Position numbers and translations under genes: made by a program
NCBI GenBank assembly: GCA_003075315.1
Contig: QDFQ01000001.1
Location: 1,345,998-1,409,997 of the forward strand
Origin: Arthrobacter sp. TPD3018
GTDB lineage: Bacteria; Pseudomonadota; Alphaproteobacteria; Sphingomonadales; Sphingomonadaceae
DNA length: 64,000 nucleotides
Direction of reading: 5' to 3'
Shown: in pieces, positions 22,050 to 31,032 of the stretch
How the letters are laid out: every line of letters begins with the position of its first letter
How positions within the stretch are numbered: the stretch's first letter is position 1
Notes under the pieces: generated by a model
Seen by the model: only the letters and a program-made list of their open reading frames with translations
Told to the model about the DNA's origin: nothing
Database searches by the model: none

Positions 22050-22664
22050 ATGAAAGAGACGACGACTTCTCAGCGCCCGCGCCCTCGGAAAATGCCACGC
22101 CAAGGCCGCTCCGCCGAAACGGTGCGGGCGATCATCGAGGCCGCTGCTCGCATTCTGGAACGAGATGGACTCGGCGCGTTCACTACGAACGCGGTCGCCG
22201 AGCGGGCTGGCGTCAGCATCGGCTCGCTCTATCAATACTTCCCCGGCAAGGAGGCGCTCATTGGAGCTTTGATCGTGCGCGAAACATCGCTGCTGATCGC
22301 CGAGTGCGAGGCGGCGGTGGCCGGTGTGAGCGGTCGAGAGGCATTGAAGGGGATAATCGTGGCGGCGGTGATACACCAACTTCGCCGACCCGCGCTGGCC
22401 AGACTATTGGATTTGGAAGAGGCGCGACTGCCGTTCGATGAGGATACCCGGCGCGTCACTGACCGGCTGAGATTGATCCTTTTGGCGGTCCTGGTGCGCG
22501 CTGATCTCCCAAAGCAACTCGATCCCGATGTGGCTGCGCAGGACGTGTTGGCAATTATCAAGGGCATGGTGGACGCCGCCGGAGAACGCGGCGAACAGGA
22601 TCGGGACGCTCTTGGTTCGCGCGTGGGCAGAGCCGTCTACGGTTACTTGGACAATGCCGCCTGA
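22050..22664 (+). CDS. TetR-family transcriptional regulator
   Basis: The 204-residue protein has a TetR N-terminal helix-turn-helix at about residues 20-65 (RAIIEAAARILERDG, then TTNAVAERAGVSIGSLYQYFPGKEALI). The C-terminal ligand-binding half is all-helical and divergent, with no predictable ligand. Such proteins usually repress their own gene and a divergent neighbour, here the darcynin gene across a 76-bp gap with a dyad. It converges on the OsmC gene. Codon use appears less GC-rich than in the flanking housekeeping genes. Confidence 0.9.
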   Translation: MKETTTSQRPRPRKMPRQGRSAETVRAIIEAAARILERDGLGAFTTNAVAERAGVSIGSLYQYFPGKEALIGALIVRETSLLIAECEAAVAGVSGREALKGIIVAAVIHQLRRPALARLLDLEEARLPFDEDTRRVTDRLRLILLAVLVRADLPKQLDPDVAAQDVLAIIKGMVDAAGERGEQDRDALGSRVGRAVYGYLDNAA

Positions 22665-22778
22665 CGGATTGGGCGATCCTGTCGCCAACAGCGCGCATGA
22701 CAGCTTTCCCGATATTCGATCGTAAACGGGACGGCCCTAGTCGTCTCGCTCGCTGTTCGTTTTTGGACAGCCTACGGA

Positions 22779-23180
22779 TCAGTCGTCCCATTCAAATACG
22801 ATGGGGGCGTCGATCCCGAGCGCGTTGTGAACCGGACAGGCGTGCGCAGCTGCTTCCAATTTCCGACGCTGCCGCGCGTCGAAGTTGCCCGGGATTCTGA
22901 CGACGACCGACAGGTGCGCGAAGCGGCGAGGCGCGTTCGCCATTTCCTTGGCGATGGTTGCGGTGGCTCCGGGGATGTCGATATCCATCGACCGGGCGGC
23001 AATGCCCATGATGCCAAGGATGCAGCCGCCTAGCGATACCTCGAGGAGATCGCTTGCCGAAAACCCTTCTTCCAGACCGCCGAGCTCCTTGGGCGCGTCC
23101 ATGACGATGACGCTACCCGAGTCACCATGCTGAGCTTGCGATCGCAGATTGCCTTCATATGATACAACGGTGTTGCTCAC
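22779..23180 (-). CDS. OsmC-family protein (putative peroxiredoxin-like)
   Basis: The 133-residue protein has the two OsmC cysteines in context: SLGGCILGIMG in the central helix and AHACPVHNAL near the C-terminus. Members such as OsmC and Ohr reduce organic hydroperoxides with this cysteine pair; others have unclear roles. I chose GTG 23180 because AAGGA lies nine bases before it; a GTG at 23216 would add 12 residues with no SD. It stands alone, convergent with the TetR gene, in the accessory-looking block. Confidence 0.82.
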   Translation of the reverse strand: MSNTVVSYEGNLRSQAQHGDSGSVIVMDAPKELGGLEEGFSASDLLEVSLGGCILGIMGIAARSMDIDIPGATATIAKEMANAPRRFAHLSVVVRIPGNFDARQRRKLEAAAHACPVHNALGIDAPIVFEWDD

Positions 23181-23491
23181 TGGCCCGCATCCTTGATTTC
23201 GTTCGACGTGCGACACCGCCGTTGGTCGGCGTGCCCCCGATTACCTCGCAGAGCGTCGATAACCATGCTTCGCCCGGCCTCTATCTGATCCGGCGGTCAC
23301 GATAGCGTGGACCCCGATTTCCGACAAACGAACGACCAACGAAACGCTCGGCGCCGTTTCATATTCGATCGTTTTCGGGAGATGCCGTCTAACCGCCACG
23401 CCCCGACCGTCCCTCTGCGCGATCCCCCACGGCGCCGCCCGATCACATCTCGCTTGGCTTACCGCCCGCGCTTCGCCAAAAGGCGGGCACG
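23181..23491. other. Gene-free divergent region
   Basis: This is about 310 bp between the divergent OsmC and DUF2066-like genes. I see no convincing reading frame. The stretch CGACAAACGAACGACCAACGAAAC is an AT-richer, repeat-like patch around 23325-23345. Promoters for both flanking genes should lie here, but I could not assign boxes. Confidence 0.4.
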
Positions 23492-24739
23492 ATGCGTGTC
23501 CGTACCCTGTTCTCGTCGCTGGCCGGTGCCGCACTCCTCTTTGGCGCGGGTGCGCTTGCGCAGATCGAGGGCGGGCGCGGGGTGGCGCCGGTCGACAGTT
23601 CGGGCGATTTCGAGGTGAGCGGCGTTGCCGTCGACGTCGCGGCGAAGACGGCGGACGCCGCGCGCCTGGGCGGCTGGCGGCTGGCGCAGCGCAAGGCGTG
23701 GGTGCAGCTGTCGCGCCGGCTGGGTGGCGACGGTGCGCTGATTTCGGACAATGCGCTCGACCAGATCGTGTCGGGCATCGTCGTCGAGAACGAGCAACTG
23801 GGTCCGACACGCTATATCGCCAAGCTCGGCGTGCTGTTCGACCGCGGCCGGGCCGCGTCGATCCTGGGCATCAGTGCATATTCCGATCGGTCGCGCCCGA
23901 TGCTGCTGGTGCCACTCCAGATATCGGGCGGCGTCGAGACGGTGTTCGAACAGCGGAACGACTGGCAAGGAGCCTGGGCGCGCTTCCGCACCGGCAACAG
24001 CACGATCGATTACGTCCGCCCTTCGGGCACGGGTGCCGATTCGCTGCTGCTGAACGCGGGCCAGATCGGGCGGCCGGGCCGCGGCTGGTGGCGGACGATC
24101 ATCGACCAATATGGCGCGTCCGATATCCTGATCCCGGTCGTGCGCCTGTATCGCAGCTATCCGGGCGGGCCGATCATCGGCGTGTTCCAAGCGCGGCATG
24201 GGCCGGACAATCAGTTGCTCGGCAGCTTCACGCTGCGCGTCGGTACGGCGGCGGGCCTACCGCAGTTGCTCGACGCCGGCGTGACGCGGATGGACGGACT
24301 GTTCCAGCAGGCGCTGCGCAGTGGCGCGCTGGGCCTCGACCCCACGCTGTCGCCGCCGCCCGAGCCCGAACCCGTCGTCGATCCGACGTCCGAGGATGCG
24401 AGCGGCGAGACGCTGGCCGAGATCGTCGGCGACACCGCGCCCGCGAGTGCGGGCATCGCGATCACGCTGCAATTCGATACGCCGAGCGCGAGCGCGGTGG
24501 CGAATACCGAAGGGCTGGTGCGCGGCATTACCGGCGTGCGCTCCGCCTCCACCACCAGTCTTGCGCTGGGCGGCGTATCGCTGATGCGCGTCACCTATGA
24601 TGGCGATCCCGATGCGTTGCGCGCGGCGCTGGAGGCGCGCGGGTTGCAGGTGACGGGCAGCGGCCAGACGCTGCGCATCCGCCGTGCGCCGCAATTGCTG
24701 CCGCCGAACCTGCCGGCCGACACTAACCCGGCAGGCTAA
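23492..24739 (+). CDS. Exported DUF2066-like protein
   Basis: The 415-residue protein has a signal peptide (MRVRTLFSSLAGAALLFGAGALA, cleavage near AQI), so it is probably periplasmic. The segment VSGVAVDVAAKTADAARLGGWRLAQRKAWVQLSRRLGG is the hallmark of DUF2066-type proteins found next to the DnaA regulator hda in many proteobacteria. A proline-rich linker near residue 285 (SPPPEPEPVVDP) leads to a C-terminal domain. The function is unknown. AAAAGGCGGG precedes the ATG, and hdaA follows after four bases, so it probably heads the hdaA-ppk operon. Confidence 0.78.
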   Translation: MRVRTLFSSLAGAALLFGAGALAQIEGGRGVAPVDSSGDFEVSGVAVDVAAKTADAARLGGWRLAQRKAWVQLSRRLGGDGALISDNALDQIVSGIVVENEQLGPTRYIAKLGVLFDRGRAASILGISAYSDRSRPMLLVPLQISGGVETVFEQRNDWQGAWARFRTGNSTIDYVRPSGTGADSLLLNAGQIGRPGRGWWRTIIDQYGASDILIPVVRLYRSYPGGPIIGVFQARHGPDNQLLGSFTLRVGTAAGLPQLLDAGVTRMDGLFQQALRSGALGLDPTLSPPPEPEPVVDPTSEDASGETLAEIVGDTAPASAGIAITLQFDTPSASAVANTEGLVRGITGVRSASTTSLALGGVSLMRVTYDGDPDALRAALEARGLQVTGSGQTLRIRRAPQLLPPNLPADTNPAG

Positions 24740-24743
24740 GGCG

Positions 24744-25376
24744 ATGACCAACCAGCTTGCGTTGCCGTTGGGGTGGCCTGCCGACCCCCGCGACGACGCT
24801 TTCCTCGTGACGCCCTCCAACGCCCGTGCCGCGCACACGCTCGAACATTGGGCGACGTGGCCGGTGATGGCGGCGGTGCTGACCGGTCCCCGCAAGTCCG
24901 GCCGCAGCCTGCTCGCGCGCATCTTCGCCGCCAAAAGCAACGGCACGATCATCGACGATGCCGAGAATGTGCCCGAGGCGCAGATCTTCCACGCCTGGAA
25001 CCAGGCGCAGGCGGAGCGGCGCCCGTTGGTGATCGTCGCCGATGCGCTGCCGCCGCTGTGGGCGGTGCGTCTGCCGGATTTGCGCTCGCGCCTTGCCGCC
25101 AGCCCGCATGCGGCGATCCAGCCGCCCGATGACGAGCTGATCGCGGCGCTGCTCGACCATCTGTTCCAGCGCCGCGGCCTGGATGCGCGGCCGGACCTCG
25201 TCACCTGGCTCAGCACGCGGATCGAACGCAGCCACATCATCGTCCAGCGCGTCGTCGATGCACTGGATCAGGAGGTGCTCGAAAGCCGCAAGCGGTTGTC
25301 GATCCCGCTCGCCCGCACGGTTTTGACCGCGGCCGGGATCGTCACGCAACCGCAACCGTTGCTGCCTATGACCTGA
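24744..25376 (+). CDS. hdaA: DnaA regulatory inactivator homologue (HdaA)
   Basis: The 210-residue AAA-like protein starts with a beta-clamp-binding motif (QLALPL, residues 4-9), as in Hda/HdaA. Those proteins, bound to the sliding clamp, stimulate ATP hydrolysis on DnaA to stop re-initiation. The nucleotide loop reads TGPRKSGRS (residues 47-55) and lacks the usual Gly-Lys-Ser/Thr, while the Walker B-like region TIIDDAENV is present. I chose ATG 24744, which puts the clamp motif at the N-terminus. It lies 4 bp after the DUF2066-like gene and 2 bp before ppk, so it is almost certainly co-transcribed with them. Confidence 0.88.
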   Translation: MTNQLALPLGWPADPRDDAFLVTPSNARAAHTLEHWATWPVMAAVLTGPRKSGRSLLARIFAAKSNGTIIDDAENVPEAQIFHAWNQAQAERRPLVIVADALPPLWAVRLPDLRSRLAASPHAAIQPPDDELIAALLDHLFQRRGLDARPDLVTWLSTRIERSHIIVQRVVDALDQEVLESRKRLSIPLARTVLTAAGIVTQPQPLLPMT

Positions 25377-25378
25377 CT

Positions 25379-27544
25379 ATGACACGCCCAGCTCATCTCT
25401 CGCATCTGTCGGCAGCGGACGACGATCCCTTCGTCCCCGAAGTCAACGACCGCTATTTCAATCGTGAGCTGTCGTGGCTGGCGTTCAACCGGCGGGTGCT
25501 GGAAGAGGCGTGTAATGGATCGCATCCGCTGCTCGAACGGCTGCGTTTCCTGTCGATTTCGGGCACCAACCTCGACGAATTCTTCATGGTGCGCGTGGCC
25601 GGCCTCAAGGGGCAGCAGCTGAAGGACGTCGACCGTCGCTCGACTGACGGCCTGACGCCCGCGCAGCAGCTCGCCGCGATCACCGCGGAGGCCGATTCGT
25701 TGATGGCGAGCCAGCAGGCGGTGTGGGGCGACCTGCGTACCGCGCTGGACGATGCGGGCGTCCACGTGTTGCGCCGCGACGAGGTGGATGCCGAAGCGGC
25801 GGTGTGGCTGGAACAGCATTTCCGCGAGCAGATTTTCCCGATCCTCACCCCTCAGGCGCTCGACCCGGCGCATCCCTTCCCGTTCATCCCCAACAAGGGG
25901 CTGTCGGTGATGTTCGACGTCGTCCGCGATTCGGATGGCGAGCCGGTGCGCGAACTGGTGATGATTCCGGCGAGCGCGCCGCGCTTCGTTCGGCTGCCCG
26001 GTGAGGTCGCGCGCTATGTGTCGATCGAGGCGCTGCTGAAGCGCTTCGCCTATGTGCTCTTTCCGGGATACACGCTGGTCGGCGCTGCGGCGTTCCGCGT
26101 ACTGCGCGATAGTGACATCGAGATCGACGAAGAGGCCGAGGATCTCGTCCGCTACTTCGCCAATGCGATCAAGCGCCGCCGCCGCGGCCGCGTAATACGG
26201 CTGGAGCTGGAAACGGGCATGCCCGATGCGCTCGCCGATGTGCTGCGCAACGAGCTCGGCGGGGCGGATGCGATCGTCACCGAAAGCGGCAATCTGCTCG
26301 GCATCGGCGACCTCGACATGGTGATTGACGAGGACCGGCCTGACCTGAAGTTCCTGCCGTTCGTGCCGCGCTTTCCCGAGCGTATCCGCGAATTCGGCGG
26401 CGATTGCTTCGCGGCGATCCGGGCCAAGGACATCATCGTCCACCATCCGTACGAGACGTTCGACGTGGTGCTCGCCTTCCTGAAGCAGGCGGCGGCGGAC
26501 CCGGACGTCATCGCGATCAAGCAGACGCTGTACCGCGCCGGCAAGCAGCCTGCCGTCATCAACGCGCTGATCGCTGCGGCGGAGGCCGGCAAGTCGGTGA
26601 CGGCGGTGGTCGAGCTGCGCGCGCGGTTCGACGAAGAGCAGAATATTTTGTGGGCGAGCGCGCTGGAGCGTGCGGGCGTGCAGGTGGTCTATGGCTTCCT
26701 GGAGTGGAAGACGCACGCCAAGGTTTCCATGGTCGTCCGGCGCGAGGGCGGGCAGTTCCGCACCTATTGCCACTTCGGCACGGGCAATTACCACCCGGTG
26801 ACGGCGCGTATCTACACCGATCTCAGCTTCTTTACCGCCGATGCGCGGATGGGGCGGGATGCGGCGCAGATGTTCAATTACGTCACGGGATATGTCGAAC
26901 CGACCGATATTACCAAGCTGGCGCTGTCGCCGCGCGACCTGCGCAAGACGTTGCTGGAGCAGATCGACGTCGAGATCGCCAATGCCCGCAGCAACAAGCC
27001 CGGCGCGGTCTGGGCGAAGATGAACAGCCTGGTCGACCCGATCATCATCGATAAATTGTACGAGGCGAGCGGCGCGGGTGTCGCGGTGGAACTGATTATC
27101 CGCGGCATCTGCTGCCTGCGGCCCGGCGTGCCCGGCATGTCGGAGAATATCCGCGTGAAATCGATCATCGGCCGCTTCCTGGAGCACAGCCGCATCTTCT
27201 GCTTCGGCAACGGCGCGGCGCTGCCTAACGACAATGCGCATGTGTTCATCTCGTCCGCCGACTGGATGCCGCGCAACTTCGACCGGCGCGTCGAATATAT
27301 GCTGCCGATCGAGAATCCGACGGTGCATGACCAGGTGCTCGACCAGGTGATGGTCGCCAACTTGATCGACACCGAGCAGAGCTGGGAGCTGGAGGCGGAC
27401 GGCCGCTATGTGCGCGACGAGCCGGGCGACAAGCCATTCAACCTGCATCGCTATTTCATGAACAATCCGTCGCTGTCCGGACGCGGTGCGGCGCTGGCGG
27501 AGAGCAATGCGGTGCCCACTTTGGCGCTTCGGCGGCGGCGATAG
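25379..27544 (+). CDS. ppk1: Polyphosphate kinase 1
   Basis: The 721-residue enzyme (usual length about 690-720) polymerises ATP gamma-phosphate into polyphosphate, reversibly. The N-terminal domain starts with RYFNRELSWLAFNRRVLEEA. The autophosphorylated histidine is expected in YCHFGTGNYHP near residue 464, and the conserved RGICCLRPG and SSADWMPRNFDRRVE segments occur in the C-terminal domains. It starts two bases after hdaA and is followed, after a repeat-bearing spacer, by ppx on the same strand. Confidence 0.97.
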   Translation: MTRPAHLSHLSAADDDPFVPEVNDRYFNRELSWLAFNRRVLEEACNGSHPLLERLRFLSISGTNLDEFFMVRVAGLKGQQLKDVDRRSTDGLTPAQQLAAITAEADSLMASQQAVWGDLRTALDDAGVHVLRRDEVDAEAAVWLEQHFREQIFPILTPQALDPAHPFPFIPNKGLSVMFDVVRDSDGEPVRELVMIPASAPRFVRLPGEVARYVSIEALLKRFAYVLFPGYTLVGAAAFRVLRDSDIEIDEEAEDLVRYFANAIKRRRRGRVIRLELETGMPDALADVLRNELGGADAIVTESGNLLGIGDLDMVIDEDRPDLKFLPFVPRFPERIREFGGDCFAAIRAKDIIVHHPYETFDVVLAFLKQAAADPDVIAIKQTLYRAGKQPAVINALIAAAEAGKSVTAVVELRARFDEEQNILWASALERAGVQVVYGFLEWKTHAKVSMVVRREGGQFRTYCHFGTGNYHPVTARIYTDLSFFTADARMGRDAAQMFNYVTGYVEPTDITKLALSPRDLRKTLLEQIDVEIANARSNKPGAVWAKMNSLVDPIIIDKLYEASGAGVAVELIIRGICCLRPGVPGMSENIRVKSIIGRFLEHSRIFCFGNGAALPNDNAHVFISSADWMPRNFDRRVEYMLPIENPTVHDQVLDQVMVANLIDTEQSWELEADGRYVRDEPGDKPFNLHRYFMNNPSLSGRGAALAESNAVPTLALRRRR

Positions 27545-27611
27545 GGTTGTTGCTCGTCCCTTCAGTGGCCACAGTCGCGTCATGGATTTTACGCGCTTGC
27601 CCTACATTCGC

Positions 27612-27719
27612 CGTCACCCCGGACTGGTTCCGGTGTCCATCGGGCCCCGAGGAGGGTATTCGAGCCTCATGCTGCCCCCCTCGCCGCAGAGTGGACCCCG
27701 GAACGAGTCCGGGGTGACG
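27612..27719. repeat. Long inverted repeat between ppk1 and ppx
   Basis: Two 28-bp arms (27612-27639 and 27692-27719), both outlining CGTCACCCCGGACT on their outer ends, are inverse complements with two mismatches around a 52-bp centre. It resembles palindromic dispersed repeats of alphaproteobacteria. In RNA it would form a long stem between two co-oriented genes. Confidence 0.75.
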
Positions 27720-27748
27720 GGTGTGTGGGTTAGAGGTTTCGCCCGCCT

Positions 27749-29215
27749 ATGAGCCGCGCTTTCCCCCGCACCGGGATCATCGACATCGGTTCGAACTCGG
27801 TTCGGCTGGTGGTGTACCAAGGGCACCCGCGCGTGCCGGCGACGCTGTTCAATGAAAAGGTCATGGCGGGCCTCGGTCGCAGCCTTGCCGCGACGGGAGC
27901 GATCGACGCCGACAGCATGACGCTCGCGATCGGCGCGCTGCGGCGATTCGCGGCGGTGGCGCGCGAAATGGAGGCCACGGTGCGCACCGTGGCGACGGCA
28001 GCGGTGCGCGATGCGTCGAACGGCGGTGACTTCATCGCCGCCGCGCGCGATCTTGGCCTCGAGGTCGAGTTGCTGAGCGGCGAGCAGGAAGCGAATGCGG
28101 CGGGCCTGGGCGTCCTGTCCGCCATACCCGATGCGGACGGGATCGTCGGCGATCTTGGCGGCGGTAGCCTGGAACTGGTGCGCGTGGTGGCAGGCACGGT
28201 CACCGATCGTATCTCGTTCCCGCTCGGCGTGCTGCGTATCGCGGCGCTGCGGCGGGGCAGTCGCCCGGGGCTGGACCGCCATGTCTCGAAGCTGATCCGC
28301 GACGCGGGGTGGAACGGAAGGGGCAGGGGCCTGCCGTTGTACATGGTCGGCGGATCGTGGCGCGCGCTGGCGCGGCTCGACATGAGCCTGACGCATTTCC
28401 CGCTGCCGATCATCCACGGCTATGCGCTCGCGCCCGAGACGGTGGCGCGCCTCGGCCGGAGTATCGCGCACATGTCGAAGCAGCGGCTGCGCGAAATTCC
28501 CGGCATGTCCGCAGGGAGGGCGTCGCAGCTTGGCGACGCGACCGCCTTGCTCGGCATCGTGCTGCGCGAACTGGGATCCTCCAGCGCTGTAGCATCCAGC
28601 TTCGGCCTGAGAGAGGGGCTGTTGTATGGCGCGCTCGACCGCCAGACCCGTAGCCTCGATCCGTTGATCGTCGCCGCGCGGGAAGAGGGGCGGCTGCTCG
28701 GCCGCTTTCCCGAACATGGCGATCTGCTGAGCGACTGGATCGCGCCGTTGTTTGCCGCCGATCCGCCGCATCTCGCGCGGATTCGCCATGCCGCCTGCCT
28801 GCTGGCCGACGTGGGCTGGCGTGCGAACCCCGAGTTTCGCGACGAGCGCGGATTCGAGATTGCGCTGCACGGCAATTGGGTGGCGATCGAAGCTTCCGAA
28901 CGCGCGATGCTGGCGCAGGCGCTGCATACCAGCCTGGGCGGCAGCACGACCCCCCACCCGCTGCTCGGCGGCCTGGCGAGGGATACGCAGATCGCCTGTG
29001 CGATTCGCTGGGGGCTGGCGATACGGTTGGGGCAGAGGTTCAGCGGGGGGCTGGCGGGGCCGTTGCAGCGATCCGCGCTGTCGATCGATGCCGGGCAGGT
29101 GACGCTGGCGCTGAAGGATACGGATCGCGCTCTGTACGCCGAAACGGTCGAGCGGCGGCATGCCGCGTTGGCTGCGGCGCTGGGTCGGAAATCGGTGGTT
29201 CACTGGAGCGGGTGA
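27749..29215 (+). CDS. ppx: Exopolyphosphatase (Ppx/GppA family)
   Basis: The 488-residue protein of the actin-like ASKHA fold releases phosphate from polyphosphate or pppGpp. The phosphate loop GIIDIGSNSVRLVVY is near the N-terminus. Later motifs are LLSGEQEANAAGLG and GIVGDLGGGSLELVRV, typical of Ppx/GppA. The C-terminal half contains an HD-like helical region (RIRHAACLLADVGW). It lies downstream of ppk1 on the same strand, which suits polyphosphate turnover. Ppx and GppA activities cannot be separated by sequence alone. Confidence 0.92.
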   Translation: MSRAFPRTGIIDIGSNSVRLVVYQGHPRVPATLFNEKVMAGLGRSLAATGAIDADSMTLAIGALRRFAAVAREMEATVRTVATAAVRDASNGGDFIAAARDLGLEVELLSGEQEANAAGLGVLSAIPDADGIVGDLGGGSLELVRVVAGTVTDRISFPLGVLRIAALRRGSRPGLDRHVSKLIRDAGWNGRGRGLPLYMVGGSWRALARLDMSLTHFPLPIIHGYALAPETVARLGRSIAHMSKQRLREIPGMSAGRASQLGDATALLGIVLRELGSSSAVASSFGLREGLLYGALDRQTRSLDPLIVAAREEGRLLGRFPEHGDLLSDWIAPLFAADPPHLARIRHAACLLADVGWRANPEFRDERGFEIALHGNWVAIEASERAMLAQALHTSLGGSTTPHPLLGGLARDTQIACAIRWGLAIRLGQRFSGGLAGPLQRSALSIDAGQVTLALKDTDRALYAETVERRHAALAAALGRKSVVHWSG

Positions 29216-29356
29216 CGGGGGGGCTCGGCCGGCTGGCGGCGACGCGAGGGGCGTTTCTGCTAACGAAGCGCTGCTCTTGCCTCCCCTTCCGTCATGTCTA
29301 CCGGCATGCCACTCCCCTCTGGCGGGGGAGGACTTTGGGATGGGCCGTTTATTGGC

Positions 29357-29653
29357 TCAACCGCATTTCAGGCCGCTGATCTCGTTCAGATCGTCGAGCA
29401 GGATGTTCAGGCGGTCGGGCCGGAAATCCATCGTCGCGGCATCGCCGGGCCGCAGCACGCGGGACATGCGCGAGTGGGTTTCATATTCGATGGCATCGCG
29501 CATACGCTCGCGGAACTTGACGCCGGCGTAGCGGATACGCGCCTCTTCGGTCACGACGCACGGACCGGCGGGCGGTGGCGGGGGCGCCATCGTCATGCAG
29601 CCGGAAAGACCGATCGGCAGCAGCGCCGCCAGCGTCCAGACCCGTGTCGTCAT
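29357..29653 (-). CDS. Small lipoprotein, peptidase inhibitor I78-like
   Basis: The 98-residue protein has a lipoprotein signal peptide with lipobox LSGC (Cys19), a proline-rich linker, and a C-terminal domain ending DFRPDRLNILLDD, which is the hallmark of I78-family protease inhibitors. It is expected to be anchored in a membrane facing the periplasm, possibly restraining a serine protease. The ATG at 29653 overlaps the rnd stop as ATGA. It converges on ppx. The inhibitory function is inferred from the motif only. Confidence 0.78.
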   Translation of the reverse strand: MTTRVWTLAALLPIGLSGCMTMAPPPPPAGPCVVTEEARIRYAGVKFRERMRDAIEYETHSRMSRVLRPGDAATMDFRPDRLNILLDDLNEISGLKCG

Positions 29654-30825
29654 CCCGCTTCCTCCGTCCGCGTCATCGTGAGCTTGCCATCCTGTACGGC
29701 AAAACCCAGTCGACCTTCGACAAGATCCAACGCATCGCGACCGAATTGGTCGAATCGCCAGCCTTCTAACATCGGCAGGCCGGTGCGGATGCCGGCAGCG
29801 AGCGCCTCGAGTTCCTCGGATCGGGCCAGCAGGCGTGAGGCGACGTCGATGTCGCGCGCGCGAATCTTCAGCAGCAGCTTCAGCAGATCGGCGACCAGCG
29901 CGCCGTCCTTGCCCAGGCCCGGCTTGCGATCGTCGCGCGGCGGCAATTCGTCCGCCGACAGCGGCGCTGCGCTCTCCAGCGCCGCCATCAACCGACCGCC
30001 GATCTCGTTCGAGGCCCAGGTCGCCGACAGGCCGCGCACCTTGGCGAGGTCCGCCTGACGACGCGGCGGATGACCGGCAAGGTCGCCCAGCGTTTCGTCC
30101 TTGACGATGCGGCCGCGTGGCAGGTCCTTGCCCTGCGCCTCCAGCTCGCGCCAGCGGGCCAGCGCCTTCAGCCGGCCGAGCACGTCGGGCTTGCGGCCCG
30201 AGATGCGCACGCGCTTCCACGCCTGATCGGGGTCGTTGGCGTAATTGGCGGGATCGGCGAGCCGCTCCATCTCCTGGTCCAGCCACACGCCGCGACCGGT
30301 CTTGCGCAGCCGTTCCAGCATCTTGGGGAAGATTCGCGCGAGGTGCGTGACGTCGCCGATCGCATATTCGATCTGGCGCGCATCCAGCGGCCGGCGCGCC
30401 CAATCGGTGAAGCGCGCGCCCTTGTCGACCTGAATGCCGAGCCAGCTGTCGACGAGGTTCGAATAGCCGATCTGTTCGCCCTGACCCAACGCCATCGCCG
30501 CGACCTGCGTGTCGAACAGCGGGTGCGGCGTCTTGCCGGTCAGATTGTAGATGATCTCGATATCCTGCCCACCGGCATGGACGACCTTCAGCACGTCCTC
30601 GTTGTTCGTCAGCAGATCGAGCAGCGGCGTCATGTCGAGCCCCGGCGCCATCGGGTCGATCGCAGCAGCCTCGTTCACGTCGGCGATCTGGATCAGGCAC
30701 AGCTCGGGATAATAGGTGCTCTCGCGCATGAACTCGGTGTCGACCGTGATGAAGTCGGCCTGGGCGAGGCGATGGCAGAGATTGGCGAGGGTCGCGCTGT
30801 CGGTAATCAACGGGTGGATATGCAT
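29650..30825 (-). CDS. rnd: Ribonuclease D
   Basis: The 391-residue DEDD-family 3'-5' exoribonuclease trims tRNA precursors. ExoI FITVDTEFMRE is near residue 27, ExoII HAGGQDIEI is in the middle and ExoIII YAIGDVTHLARIF follows. An HRDC domain (RWRELEAQGKDLPRGRIVKD) lies C-terminally. I chose ATG 30825 (MHIHPLI), which matches the family start; ATG 30840 or 30843 would add five or six residues. The stop overlaps the I78-like lipoprotein gene. Confidence 0.93.
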   Translation of the reverse strand: MHIHPLITDSATLANLCHRLAQADFITVDTEFMRESTYYPELCLIQIADVNEAAAIDPMAPGLDMTPLLDLLTNNEDVLKVVHAGGQDIEIIYNLTGKTPHPLFDTQVAAMALGQGEQIGYSNLVDSWLGIQVDKGARFTDWARRPLDARQIEYAIGDVTHLARIFPKMLERLRKTGRGVWLDQEMERLADPANYANDPDQAWKRVRISGRKPDVLGRLKALARWRELEAQGKDLPRGRIVKDETLGDLAGHPPRRQADLAKVRGLSATWASNEIGGRLMAALESAAPLSADELPPRDDRKPGLGKDGALVADLLKLLLKIRARDIDVASRLLARSEELEALAAGIRTGLPMLEGWRFDQFGRDALDLVEGRLGFAVQDGKLTMTRTEEAG

Positions 30826-30966
30826 CGGGGCAGTTACCATCATGCTGCCGCCCGCGCCAAGCCTCTCGTCGTACGCTACGCCGAACGCCGCCATTGCAAT
30901 GACATGGGATAGAGAATCCGCCCCCTCCAACATGGGTTTGCGAGAAATAAATATCTGTAAACAAAC

Positions 30967-30991
30967 GAAACATTGGTGATCGGCAGGCGTC
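30967..30991 (+). promoter_or_regulatory. Weak EcfG-like promoter before the KGG gene
   Basis: GAAAC (30967-30971), a 16-base spacer and CGTC (30988-30991) each differ by one base from GGAAC and CGTT. It lies about 40 bp before the start codon of a stress-type gene. It is suggestive only. Confidence 0.3.
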
Positions 30992-31032
30992 TTTTGGGTC
31001 CCCATCGACGGGGTAACCCAAGGAGAATGATC

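Noticed and set aside
25268..27583. 771-residue minus-strand frame opposite ppk1
   Set aside because: It is a pure antisense shadow; ppk1 on the plus strand has every expected motif.
27614..29203. 529-residue minus-strand frame opposite ppx
   Set aside because: It is an antisense shadow with low-complexity Arg/His/Gln composition that runs into the repeat.
29654..31021. Upstream extension of the I78-like lipoprotein frame to over 550 residues
   Set aside because: The extra part lies inside rnd in another frame and has no family similarity. Only the last 98 residues, starting at a lipoprotein signal, look real.
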